From Clostridiaceae bacterium (GTDB taxonomy: Bacteria > Bacillota > Clostridia > DSM-8532): a stretch of 39,964 nt of DNA. The DNA lies in assembly GCA_012840245.1 (NCBI GenBank), contig DULR01000057.1:1-39964 (forward strand). The letters are read 5' to 3'. The position numbers and the translations under genes were made by a program. This document shows, piece after piece, positions 27,225-34,284 of the stretch; within the stretch, counting starts at the first letter, position 1; the number at the start of each line of letters is the position of its first letter. The notes below the pieces were generated by a model. It saw only the letters and a list, made by a program, of their open reading frames with translations, did no database searches and was not told where the DNA came from.

Positions 27225-29618
27225 TCATCCCATTACAACTTCTACCATATTTATGCTTCCCTCTTCCTGAGGAGGAACAGGACCCGAAACCGGCTTGCCG
27301 TTAAGCAGGACAGTTTTAACACCTTTTGAGACTTTATCGGGATTTTTCACAACAATATTATACTCTGCTCCCCGCCAGCGTCTTTTTACACTGAATCCTT
27401 CCCATTCCGACGGGATGCATGGGTCTATTACAAGGCCTTTCAGAGTCACCCTTACTCCAAGCATATAATGGGTTGCGGCATAGTAAGCCCACCCTGCGCT
27501 CCCCGTGAGCCATGGATGCCTTGCCCTTCCATGGGCGGTATGGTCTCTGCCCATGATGAACTGGCAGTAGGAGTATGGCTCTGCTTCGCGGATCTCGATG
27601 ATATCGTTCTGATTATACGGAAGCAGGGCATTATAGAACTTCATGGCCCTGTCGCCTCTGCCAAGCTTGCACTCTGCGACCCATGCCCAGGGATTGGGAT
27701 GGCTGAATATTGCCCCGTTCTCCTTTATCCCTTTATATACCCGTGTTATGAAGCCGATATCGTCATTGGGCTTGCTGTATGACGGAGCGTTGAGATGAAG
27801 ACCAAAATCGGAATACAGATACTCATCAACGGCATCCATGCAGGATATGGCTCTCTCATATGATGCGCAGCCTGATATAACTGCCCATGTATTTGATTCG
27901 AGATGGACTTTTCCTTCCTCATCGGACTGGGTCCCTATCTTGTCTCCTTTGGCTGTTATTCCGCGTATGTACCATCTGCCATCCCACAGTACGGCTTCAC
28001 ATGCTTCTCTTACCTTCTCAGCCATTTTTTCATAGTGTTCCACATCTTCGTTCCTGCCCAGATAACGGGCTATTTCCAGAAAAGCCTGAATGGCCCAGTA
28101 GTGCAGGAATGAAACCAATGCGCTTTCTCCTCCGCCAAGGTTCAGGCAGTCATTCCAGTCAGCCCGAAGTCCCTTGCAGATCCCGTTAGGGCCGATCTGT
28201 CGGGCAGAGAAGTCAAGGATCCGTTTTATATGGTCATAAACCGATGCTTCTCCGCCATCGGCAAAGGTCACTGCCTCATCAAAGAAACTTACTTCGCCTG
28301 TTTCGGCCACATATTCCAGGATCGACGGCACAAGCCAGAGTGCATCGTCTGAACACGTGTCTTTTAATCCGTGGATCATGTCCTTGACATCAGGTGTGGG
28401 CACGACTGTAGGGGATTTGAATTTGACTTCTGTTTTGTTGGGATTGAACCATTCGGGATCGAAAAGATGCAGACCATAGCCTTCATTCACCTGGCCGCGC
28501 AAAAGCTCGACTATTCTCTGGCGGCACTTTTCCCTGTTGGAATGAGGCACGCACATGGTATCCTGGGCGGTATCTCGATATCCCAGGCCGGTCCTTCCTC
28601 CCACCTCTATGAATGAGGCGAATCTTGACCAGACAACGTTGGTCTCGGCCTGGTACAGATTCCAGATATTCAGCATAGTATTCATGCCTTCATGGGGTGT
28701 ATCGCACCGGAAAGCCGAAAGCTTTCTGTCCCAGTATGCGGCTAATGTTTCAAAGGCTTCATCTACCTTTGAAAAGTCTGAGTATTTTTCCCTCATGACC
28801 TTTCCTGCCGCCCTGTTTCCTACTCCAAGAAGGAAAAGGACCCGTTTTTCTTCTCCCGGCATCAGTGTGATCTTTTTATGCAGTCCTCCGCAATGGTTGC
28901 CGCCCAGCTCGGTACTGCCGCTTAATACCCCTTTCTCGACACCTAAAGGATTGGTTTCTGTCCTGTAGGGGCCTATGAATTTGTCCCTCAGGGCATCGAA
29001 GCTGTCGGGAACGAAACTGGCAGCCATATATGTAAACGAGTCAGGATCATAGAACTGGTCGAATTCGATTATTCCGTCATCATAGCTTGAGCCGCTGCAA
29101 TAAAGGCTCATCTGGAAGTTCTGGTTGTCTATGTCTATGAGATTGAATGAGAATTCCACATAGGAAAAGACGCTTAAATTGCGTGGTCTGTCGCTTTTAT
29201 TGGCTATCTTCACATCCCAGAGCTCGACATCGTCGTCAATTGGGACAAAAAGTGTCTGTTCTGCCTGGATCCCGGCATAATCACATGTAAATTTTGAATA
29301 TGACAATCCGTGCCGGCACTGGTATTTTGCCTGGTCGAGGGGCTTTCCGACAGGCTGCCATGAAACCGACCAGTAATCGCCCGTACCATCATCCCTTAAA
29401 TATACATAATGGCCGGGCCTGTCCAGCGGGACCCCGTTGGGTCTGAATCGTGTGAGCCTGCGATGCTGGGCTGATTTATAAAATGAGTATCCGCCTGCAT
29501 TATGAGAGATCACTGTGCAAAAATCCTTAACTCCAAGGTAATTGGTCCATGACACGGGAATATCAGGTCTTTCGATCACATATTCCCTCTTTGAATTGTC
29601 GAAATAACCATATCTCAT
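27225..29618 (-). CDS. GH94 phosphorylase resembling N,N'-diacetylchitobiose phosphorylase
   Basis: A 797-residue glycoside hydrolase family 94 enzyme with no signal peptide. The whole length resembles the Vibrio chitobiose phosphorylase as I remember it (start RYGYFDN-REYVI, YLRDDGTGDYWSVSWQPV, VVWSRFASFIEVGGRTGLGY, ESNTWAVISG, HPWLTGSAGWAYY). It is much less like cellobiose phosphorylase. The catalytic Asp lies in RADWNDCLN (Asp487/Asp490; the second aligns with the general acid as I recall). Expected reaction: chitobiose plus phosphate to GlcNAc 1-phosphate and GlcNAc. Laminaribiose phosphorylases are also in GH94 and cannot be excluded. The ATG at 29618 has AAGGGTG upstream. The mutase downstream supports phosphorolytic use. 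Confidence 0.85.
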   Translation of the reverse strand: MRYGYFDNSKREYVIERPDIPVSWTNYLGVKDFCTVISHNAGGYSFYKSAQHRRLTRFRPNGVPLDRPGHYVYLRDDGTGDYWSVSWQPVGKPLDQAKYQCRHGLSYSKFTCDYAGIQAEQTLFVPIDDDVELWDVKIANKSDRPRNLSVFSYVEFSFNLIDIDNQNFQMSLYCSGSSYDDGIIEFDQFYDPDSFTYMAASFVPDSFDALRDKFIGPYRTETNPLGVEKGVLSGSTELGGNHCGGLHKKITLMPGEEKRVLFLLGVGNRAAGKVMREKYSDFSKVDEAFETLAAYWDRKLSAFRCDTPHEGMNTMLNIWNLYQAETNVVWSRFASFIEVGGRTGLGYRDTAQDTMCVPHSNREKCRQRIVELLRGQVNEGYGLHLFDPEWFNPNKTEVKFKSPTVVPTPDVKDMIHGLKDTCSDDALWLVPSILEYVAETGEVSFFDEAVTFADGGEASVYDHIKRILDFSARQIGPNGICKGLRADWNDCLNLGGGESALVSFLHYWAIQAFLEIARYLGRNEDVEHYEKMAEKVREACEAVLWDGRWYIRGITAKGDKIGTQSDEEGKVHLESNTWAVISGCASYERAISCMDAVDEYLYSDFGLHLNAPSYSKPNDDIGFITRVYKGIKENGAIFSHPNPWAWVAECKLGRGDRAMKFYNALLPYNQNDIIEIREAEPYSYCQFIMGRDHTAHGRARHPWLTGSAGWAYYAATHYMLGVRVTLKGLVIDPCIPSEWEGFSVKRRWRGAEYNIVVKNPDKVSKGVKTVLLNGKPVSGPVPPQEEGSINMVEVVMG

Positions 29619-29691
29619 TTGCTTTACACCCTTTCCGGAAGGTTGTCTGGATTCCATATGAAACGACAATAAGGCATATTGATATACTTAT

Positions 29692-29720
29692 ATTATATTT
29701 TTAAAGGGTGATGCATTAAA
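29692..29720 (-). promoter_or_regulatory. Promoter of the GH94-phosphohexomutase operon
   Basis: On the minus strand TTTAAT (29715-29720) and TATAAT (29692-29697) are 17 bases apart, about 75 bases before the start codon. A second candidate, TTGACA (29760-29765) with ACATAT (29737-29742), also has a 17-base spacer but overlaps a repeat. Confidence 0.6.
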
Positions 29721-29758
29721 ATCCTTGAAGTTTGGCATATGTTGCATTATTTTGGTTA

Positions 29759-30085
29759 TTGTCAAAGGGACGGTTCTGGTGACAACATATTGTCACAGGG
29801 ACGGACCTTTGTACGTATGATTTGATTAATGCGAACAACAAACCGGATTTTTCGCTCCGTAGCCTTACTGTGTCATCCTGAGCGAAGCGCAGCGAAGTCG
29901 AAGGATCTTTATATAAGATTCTTCATCGCAGCGACTTTATGTCGCTTCTCCTCAGAATGACATGGTTAGGCTGCGCAGTTGAAAATCGGCTCAATAATAC
30001 GCATAAAGGACTGTCCCCATGACAACTACCGGAAGAACCGTCCCTGTGGTATATCAAACAAGAATGAGTCAAAGTCTCCGTCCCC
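29759..30085. repeat. Mosaic of nested repeats upstream of GH94
   Basis: This stretch holds no gene. Two plus-oriented GGGACGG units (29759-29785 with a TTGTCA/TGACAA stem, and about 29792-29838 ending in the TTTGATTAATGCGAAC tag) face three minus-oriented units (about 30003-30027, 30029-30050 and 30061-30085). Between them lies the TGTCATYCTGAG element. The order suggests that the second element inserted into, or was carried within, an inverted array of the first. Confidence 0.7.
29843..29989. mobile_element. TGTCATYCTGAG element with imperfect terminal inverted repeats
   Basis: 147 bases, with ends that pair imperfectly over about 37 bases: CCGGATTTTTCGCTCCGTAG... on the left and ...CTGCGCAGTTGAAAATCGG on the right. 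Inside, TGTCATCCTGAG faces CTCAGAATGACA. There is no open frame. It resembles a MITE-like palindromic repeat. Partial copies occur at 2449-2488 and 32535-32570. Confidence 0.6.
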
Positions 30086-30093
30086 TAAACCCA

Positions 30094-30693
30094 CTATAAG
30101 TTGACTGATCTGTAGACGCGGATACCTCCGCTTTTCTCCATATCCTCCACGTTGCCGAAGACCTCATGCATGATTTTCTTAAGGGTATTGCCGCCCTTGT
30201 TGTGAAAAGCCACAAGCCACAGGGCCCCGTTTTTCATAAGGTGTTCGCGGGCCTCGGTTATCAGTCTTGTATTCAGTGCTTTTCCGGCAGCTATGGGAGG
30301 ATTCGAGACGATATCCCCAAAAAGTCTTCCGTGAAGTCCTTCGTAAAGATCGCTCTTTAATGTTTCGATTTCGAGATTGTTTTTCCTGGCGTTGATTTTT
30401 GCATATTCAACAGCCCTTTCGTTTATATCCACTGCGGTCACCTGCAGATGAGGATACCTGCGTTTGATGTAGAGAGCGATGGGGCCGATCCCGCAGCCTA
30501 AGTCAAGCACAAAATTGCTTGCACCCGAAGGTCTGTAATTCTCGATAAGAAGCCTGGTCGCCTTGTCGATCCTGTCACTGAAAGCAAAGACTCCGCTTAC
30601 CGAAACGAAATCAAGCTTTATTCCGTTGATCTCATAACTGAAGATATTTTCTCTGACCTCAGAACGAGGCTTTTCGGTGTAATAATGTTCCAT
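30094..30693 (-). CDS. RsmC-like class I SAM-dependent methyltransferase
   Basis: A 199-residue small-domain methyltransferase. It has the SAM motif VLDLGCGIGPIALYI (about residues 62-76), the acidic strand end TAVDINERAVEYAKIN, and SNPPI (motif IV, typical of enzymes acting on exocyclic amino groups of bases). Relatives include 16S rRNA guanine-N2 methyltransferases of the RsmC type, but this protein has only the catalytic half. Its ATG lies 4 bases after the btuD stop and uses a ribosome binding site overlapping it. Any functional link to B12 is unknown; co-transcription may be incidental. Confidence 0.85.
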   Translation of the reverse strand: MEHYYTEKPRSEVRENIFSYEINGIKLDFVSVSGVFAFSDRIDKATRLLIENYRPSGASNFVLDLGCGIGPIALYIKRRYPHLQVTAVDINERAVEYAKINARKNNLEIETLKSDLYEGLHGRLFGDIVSNPPIAAGKALNTRLITEAREHLMKNGALWLVAFHNKGGNTLKKIMHEVFGNVEDMEKSGGIRVYRSVNL

Positions 30694-30697
30694 TTCC

Positions 30698-31456
30698 CTA
30701 CTCCCAATGTTTGAGGAGATTCTTCATCCATTCGGCTACATCCACGTTATAGACCGACTTAAGATTCTCCCTCTCCAAAACCTTTTCCACAGATCCTTCG
30801 GCATGTATCCTGCCCCTGTTTATCAAAACCGCTTTGGTGCCATATGAATAAACCGTATTCAGGTCATGGACCGAAGCAATGACAGCCCTTCTTTTTTCCC
30901 TGACCCATTTAGCCAAAAGATCGAAAACAGCTATCTGGTATTGCAGATCCAGGTGGCTGGCAGGCTCATCAAGTATCAGGATCTGGGGATCCTGTGCAAA
31001 AAGCTGTGCCAGAAAAGTCCTTTGAAGCTCCCCTCCCGAAAGAGTGAGCACCGATTGATCCCTGATATCCTCTATCCCTGTAAGCACAAGGGCTTCCTCT
31101 ATCTTCTCCTTGTCCTTTTCGGTAAGCCTGCCGAATATACCGCTTTGATACGCATACCTCCCCAGGCTGACAACATCGTAAACAGTATGGGCAAACTGGG
31201 GCTGGTGCTTCTGGGAAAGCACTCCTATCCTTTTGGCCAGATCCCTGGGCTTCAGTGTCCCAATGTCGACACCATCAAGAAGAACCTTCCCCTTATGGGG
31301 CACAACCCCCATTATGGCCTTGAACAGAGTGGTTTTGCCCGCTCCGTTTGGCCCCATGACCATGCAGACATCATGTTCCCCAACCTCAAAGGATATGTCG
31401 TCTACAATTATCCTGTCCTTTATTCTAACTGATATTCCTTTGATCTCCAACAGCAA
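30698..31456 (-). CDS. btuD: Cobalamin ABC transporter ATPase
   Basis: A 252-residue FecE/BtuD-type ATPase. Walker A GPNGAGKTT is at residues 35-43, the Q-loop around VLSQKHQPQ, the signature LSGGELQRT near 140, Walker B ILILDEPASHLD, and the switch His in ASVHDLN. The start codon is TTG at 31456, with AGGAG 9 bases upstream overlapping the btuC stop. Sequence alone would also fit iron-siderophore uptake; the cobalamin riboswitch upstream of the operon is what points to B12. Confidence 0.88.
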   Translation of the reverse strand: MLLEIKGISVRIKDRIIVDDISFEVGEHDVCMVMGPNGAGKTTLFKAIMGVVPHKGKVLLDGVDIGTLKPRDLAKRIGVLSQKHQPQFAHTVYDVVSLGRYAYQSGIFGRLTEKDKEKIEEALVLTGIEDIRDQSVLTLSGGELQRTFLAQLFAQDPQILILDEPASHLDLQYQIAVFDLLAKWVREKRRAVIASVHDLNTVYSYGTKAVLINRGRIHAEGSVEKVLERENLKSVYNVDVAEWMKNLLKHWE

Positions 31457-31461
31457 TTTTT

Positions 31462-32526
31462 CTATCTCCTGGCATTTATTCCTGTATAAAAGATATATAT
31501 GAACAATATCCCTCCTACAAGGGATGTAACGACGCCAATGGGGATCTCGGCAGGACTGAGTACGGTCCGTGCCAACAGATCTGTCCCCATCAGAAAGCTT
31601 GCTCCGAAAAGAACTGAAAACGGCAATAGTTTTTTATGGTCCGGACCGGATATGAATCTCGTGATATGGGGTATAACCAGACCTACGAATCCGATGGTGC
31701 CTCCTACTGCAACAGATATGCCCACCAGCACCGATACAAGGACCAAAATCGCGAATTTGACTTTCCTGGTGCTCACACCGATAAATCCGGCCTGCTCCTC
31801 TCCAAGAGAAAATGCATTCAACTCTCTGCTCAGGGAAATCAGCGGGACAGCTCCGATCATGAAAAACGGCAGCATAAGGGCCACATGGGACCATCCTTTT
31901 CCGGAAAATGAACCCATCGACCAGAATACGACCTGCCTTAAATTATTGCCCGACAGCGCGACCAGCAGACTGGTTATGCTGCCCGTGAGCATCGAGAAGA
32001 TCACGCCGGTCAGAATGATGGTCTGGTTGGACAGGTTGAAGTCTATTTTATAAGTAAGGGTCAAAATGAATATGAGGGACAGAAAAGATGACAATATGCT
32101 CATGATTGCCAGGCCTGCCTGAGGGAAGAATGGAACGCTGATGCCCAGAACGATCGACAGAACTGCTCCCAGGGCTCCCCCCGAGGCAATGCCAAGTGTC
32201 GAGCCGTCGGCGAGAGGATTCTTAAGAAGCCCCTGCATGGCTGCTCCGGCCAACGATAGAGCCGCTCCCACAAGAGCCGACAATATCACCCTTGGCAGCC
32301 TTACGTTAATGATTATAGTGGTCACGCTGTCCGGTATGTCGCTGATATCACCGATACCGAACAGACAGTTGAGGATCAGCCGTATGGTCTCATCAAGCGA
32401 AAAGCCGATGCTCCCTGTAAGCATTGATAAAAAAAAGACCACAAGAAACAGCAGCATTGCAAAAACTGAAAGCAATACGGTCTTTGTATGCATTATTTCT
32501 TTCCCTGTGGTCTTTGAGTTCTTCAT
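31462..32526 (-). CDS. btuC: Cobalamin ABC transporter permease (FecCD family)
   Basis: About 354 residues with roughly ten membrane segments. Typical FecCD blocks are [34 protein letters not shown], and near the end [13 protein letters not shown]. The start is uncertain: ATG at 32526 has AAAGG about 9 bases upstream, while ATG at 32493 has AGGGA 8 bases upstream and would give 343 residues. The 288 bases between it and btuF are full of repeat sequence, which is unusual inside a transport operon. Confidence 0.88.
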   Translation of the reverse strand: MKNSKTTGKEIMHTKTVLLSVFAMLLFLVVFFLSMLTGSIGFSLDETIRLILNCLFGIGDISDIPDSVTTIIINVRLPRVILSALVGAALSLAGAAMQGLLKNPLADGSTLGIASGGALGAVLSIVLGISVPFFPQAGLAIMSILSSFLSLIFILTLTYKIDFNLSNQTIILTGVIFSMLTGSITSLLVALSGNNLRQVVFWSMGSFSGKGWSHVALMLPFFMIGAVPLISLSRELNAFSLGEEQAGFIGVSTRKVKFAILVLVSVLVGISVAVGGTIGFVGLVIPHITRFISGPDHKKLLPFSVLFGASFLMGTDLLARTVLSPAEIPIGVVTSLVGGILFIYIFYTGINARR

Positions 32527-32534
32527 AGGCCTCA

Positions 32535-32642
32535 TCCTTTTGTCATTCTGAAGGAGCGAAGCGACGAAGAATCTGACTCTTTATCCCGAGGGAGGAATAG
32601 GCATGTCAGACTCTTCGCCAATAATATGCAAAGCATATTATT
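32535..32642. repeat. Repeat fragment and hairpins between btuF and btuC
   Basis: TTGTCATTCTGAAGGAGCG (from about 32535) is the left end of the TGTCATYCTGAG family. Next, GAAGAATCTGAC pairs with GTCAGACTCTTC (11 of 12). Then AATAATATGC (32620-32629) pairs perfectly with GCATATTATT (32633-32642) around AAA, a terminator-like hairpin. Confidence 0.55.
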
Positions 32643-32680
32643 TTCATGGATATAAGCCCGGCACTACGGGTGGGCAACAT

Positions 32681-32816
32681 GGGTGCTGTCTAAAAATTTG
32701 TTCTGTGGCATGCTGTTCAGAGCTGAAATGCCTCCGCAAGAACATTAACAACTTCCTGCGACGAGGACACCAGGAAGATCTGAACAGCATGGCAAAATAA
32801 TGTTATAAGACAGCCC
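32681..32816. mobile_element. MITE-like element A with CATGCTGTTCAGA ends
   Basis: A perfect 13-base inverted repeat, CATGCTGTTCAGA (32709-32721) and its complement (32779-32791), encloses 57 bases. The inversion continues imperfectly outwards to GGGTGCTGTCT (32681-32691) and AGACAGCCC (32808-32816), giving a 136-base element. Inside, CTTCCTG faces CAGGAAG with a 12-base loop. The same ends and inner hairpin occur in the longer copy at 39515-39720. No open frame. Confidence 0.7.
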
Positions 32817-32823
32817 TTTTTAA

Positions 32824-33789
32824 TCACTTGTACAGTATTTTTACCAGCTCTTGAGCCGCATCCAGCAGTCTGGGACCGGGGCGGGTTATCATATCCGAAT
32901 CAAGCATCACTATTCTTGAATTTTTCACAGCATCCAGTCCGGTCCAGTTGGCTCTTGATGATATCTCGCCTACAGGATCATCAATTCCTGTAAGGGGACT
33001 TGCAGTCGTCAGAATAAAGTCCGGATTCCTTGAAATCACCTGTTCCTCTGATACCTCAGCCCAGCCTTCCACGTCCTCGAAAATATTCTTTGCCCCGACT
33101 ATATCGATAAGCTCCTGGATAAAGGTGTTCTTTCCGCAGGTCCAAAGTCCCCATTCCAGTGGCGAAACCTCCACATAAACTGTGGGTGACGGTTTTCCTT
33201 CGATTTCTTTGATTATTTTATCAAATCCGTCTTTCATATTTCTGACGAGTGTTTCGGCTTCACTTTCCCTGCCGATGGTCCTGCCTATGGTCTCTATGGC
33301 CTCATAGGTTTCGGAAAGGTTGTTGGCTTCAGTCACGAGTACTTTAATTCCTGATTCCTCCAGTTGTCTGAACTGATCTTCCATGGCCGACATATATGCC
33401 GCAATGACCAGATCGGGCTTAAGCGATATCAGATTCTCCATATCAAGCTTCTCTCCGGTCGGAAGCTTTGTCTTGTTTGCGGTATCCTCAGGATAATTGC
33501 AGTACTCGCTTACTGCGATGATTTTATCCCCGGCATTCAGAGCATAAAGGATCTCGGTGCCGGACGGAGCCAGCGAAACTATCCGTTCAGGGTTCTCATC
33601 GGTCTCACCGGGTTTCCTGTCATCCTCCTGATTCATAGGAGCTTCATTTTCAGTATTCATGTCAATTGTCACTTCTCCGCCTTTGCTGTCCGGGTCGACA
33701 ATGCCCGAATTTTGCTGCTGCGGTTTGGAGCAGCCTGCCACAAGGATAATGAGTGCAAGGATGACTGATAAGATGATACGTTTTTTCAT
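32824..33789 (-). CDS. btuF: Cobalamin-binding lipoprotein
   Basis: A 321-residue substrate-binding protein of the BtuF/FecB type. The signal peptide ends at the lipobox LVAGC (Cys20); a linker rich in Gln, Asp and Glu runs to about residue 68. The binding fold begins ERIVSLAPSGTEILYALNAG, and LISLKPDLVIAAYMSAME and VYVEVSPLEWGLWTCGKNTF are typical of B12-binding members. I chose the ATG at 33789 because AAAGGAG lies 8 bases upstream. It is the first gene after the cobalamin riboswitch. Confidence 0.92.
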   Translation of the reverse strand: MKKRIILSVILALIILVAGCSKPQQQNSGIVDPDSKGGEVTIDMNTENEAPMNQEDDRKPGETDENPERIVSLAPSGTEILYALNAGDKIIAVSEYCNYPEDTANKTKLPTGEKLDMENLISLKPDLVIAAYMSAMEDQFRQLEESGIKVLVTEANNLSETYEAIETIGRTIGRESEAETLVRNMKDGFDKIIKEIEGKPSPTVYVEVSPLEWGLWTCGKNTFIQELIDIVGAKNIFEDVEGWAEVSEEQVISRNPDFILTTASPLTGIDDPVGEISSRANWTGLDAVKNSRIVMLDSDMITRPGPRLLDAAQELVKILYK

Positions 33790-33846
33790 TTGAAAGACTC
33801 CTTTCGTTTTTGGACTTTGCAATCAAAAGGTTTCTTCCAAACATAA

Positions 33847-33868
33847 AGCCCCACTGAATAGTGGGGCT
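33847..33868 (-). terminator. Expression-platform terminator of the cobalamin riboswitch
   Basis: A perfect 9-bp stem, AGCCCCACT (33847-33855) with AGTGGGGCT (33860-33868) and a 4-base loop, is followed on the minus strand by TTTATGTTT. An alternative pairing exists: GGGGTTAAGAGT (complement of 33900-33911) with ACTCAGCCCC (complement of 33863-33872), which would take up the 5' arm and act as the antiterminator. So cobalamin binding most likely turns btuF off by termination. Confidence 0.8.
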
Positions 33869-33925
33869 GAGTCGACATGGCAATAATCCCATAGAAAACA
33901 CTCTTAACCCCAGAAGAAACTCACC

Positions 33926-34108
33926 ATTACGGCAGGTCTACCGACTTTGCTTCATCCTCCATGGCACCTTCCCGCAAATTTTGCAGTGGCATACGCCATT
34001 TCGTCAGCTTCACGGTTGCTGGGACAGTCCGGGCTTCTCACCCGGTTCCCTATTAAGCATTCTGTGCGGCAGAAGCAAATTGCTCTCCTGCACGTTTTGC
34101 ACCGTAAT
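33926..34108 (-). ncRNA. Cobalamin riboswitch
   Basis: 183 bases on the minus strand, closed by a perfect 7-bp P1 stem, ATTACGG with CCGTAAT. Inside are family elements: AATAGGGAACCGGGTGAGAA, GCCCGGACTGTCCCAGCAAC, CACTGC, GGGAAGGTGCCATGGAGGAT and the B12 box AGTCGGTAGACCTGCC. It binds a B12 form and controls btuF. The B12 box differs slightly from the AGCCAGGAGACCTGCC form I remember as consensus. Confidence 0.95.
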
Positions 34109-34129
34109 GTATTATTTGATTGCGAATTA

Positions 34130-34158
34130 ATTATATAAATATGCATGCAACAATTCAA
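34130..34158 (-). promoter_or_regulatory. Promoter of the riboswitch-btu transcript
   Basis: On the minus strand TTGAAT (34153-34158) and TATAAT (34130-34135) are 17 bases apart. Transcription would start about 15 bases before the riboswitch. Confidence 0.75.
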
Positions 34159-34212
34159 GAGTTTTATAGCAAAAGCATGTCATATTTGACATCTGACAAT
34201 AAATGGATATCA

Positions 34213-34241
34213 TTGAGCCTGATTGAATATTGTGCTAGAAT
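34213..34241 (+). promoter_or_regulatory. Promoter of the MATE-GNAT pair
   Basis: TTGAGC (34213-34218), a 17-base spacer ending in TG-C, and TAGAAT (34236-34241) form an extended -10 promoter 44 bases before the MATE start codon. Confidence 0.55.
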
Positions 34242-34284
34242 CCTTTATGTTTACAACATTAATGAATGCTTTTATGAGGTTTAC

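Noticed and set aside
29670-30093. CRISPR array in the repeat-rich gap
   Set aside because: The repeats are few, inverted and uneven in length and spacing, and no cas gene is present.
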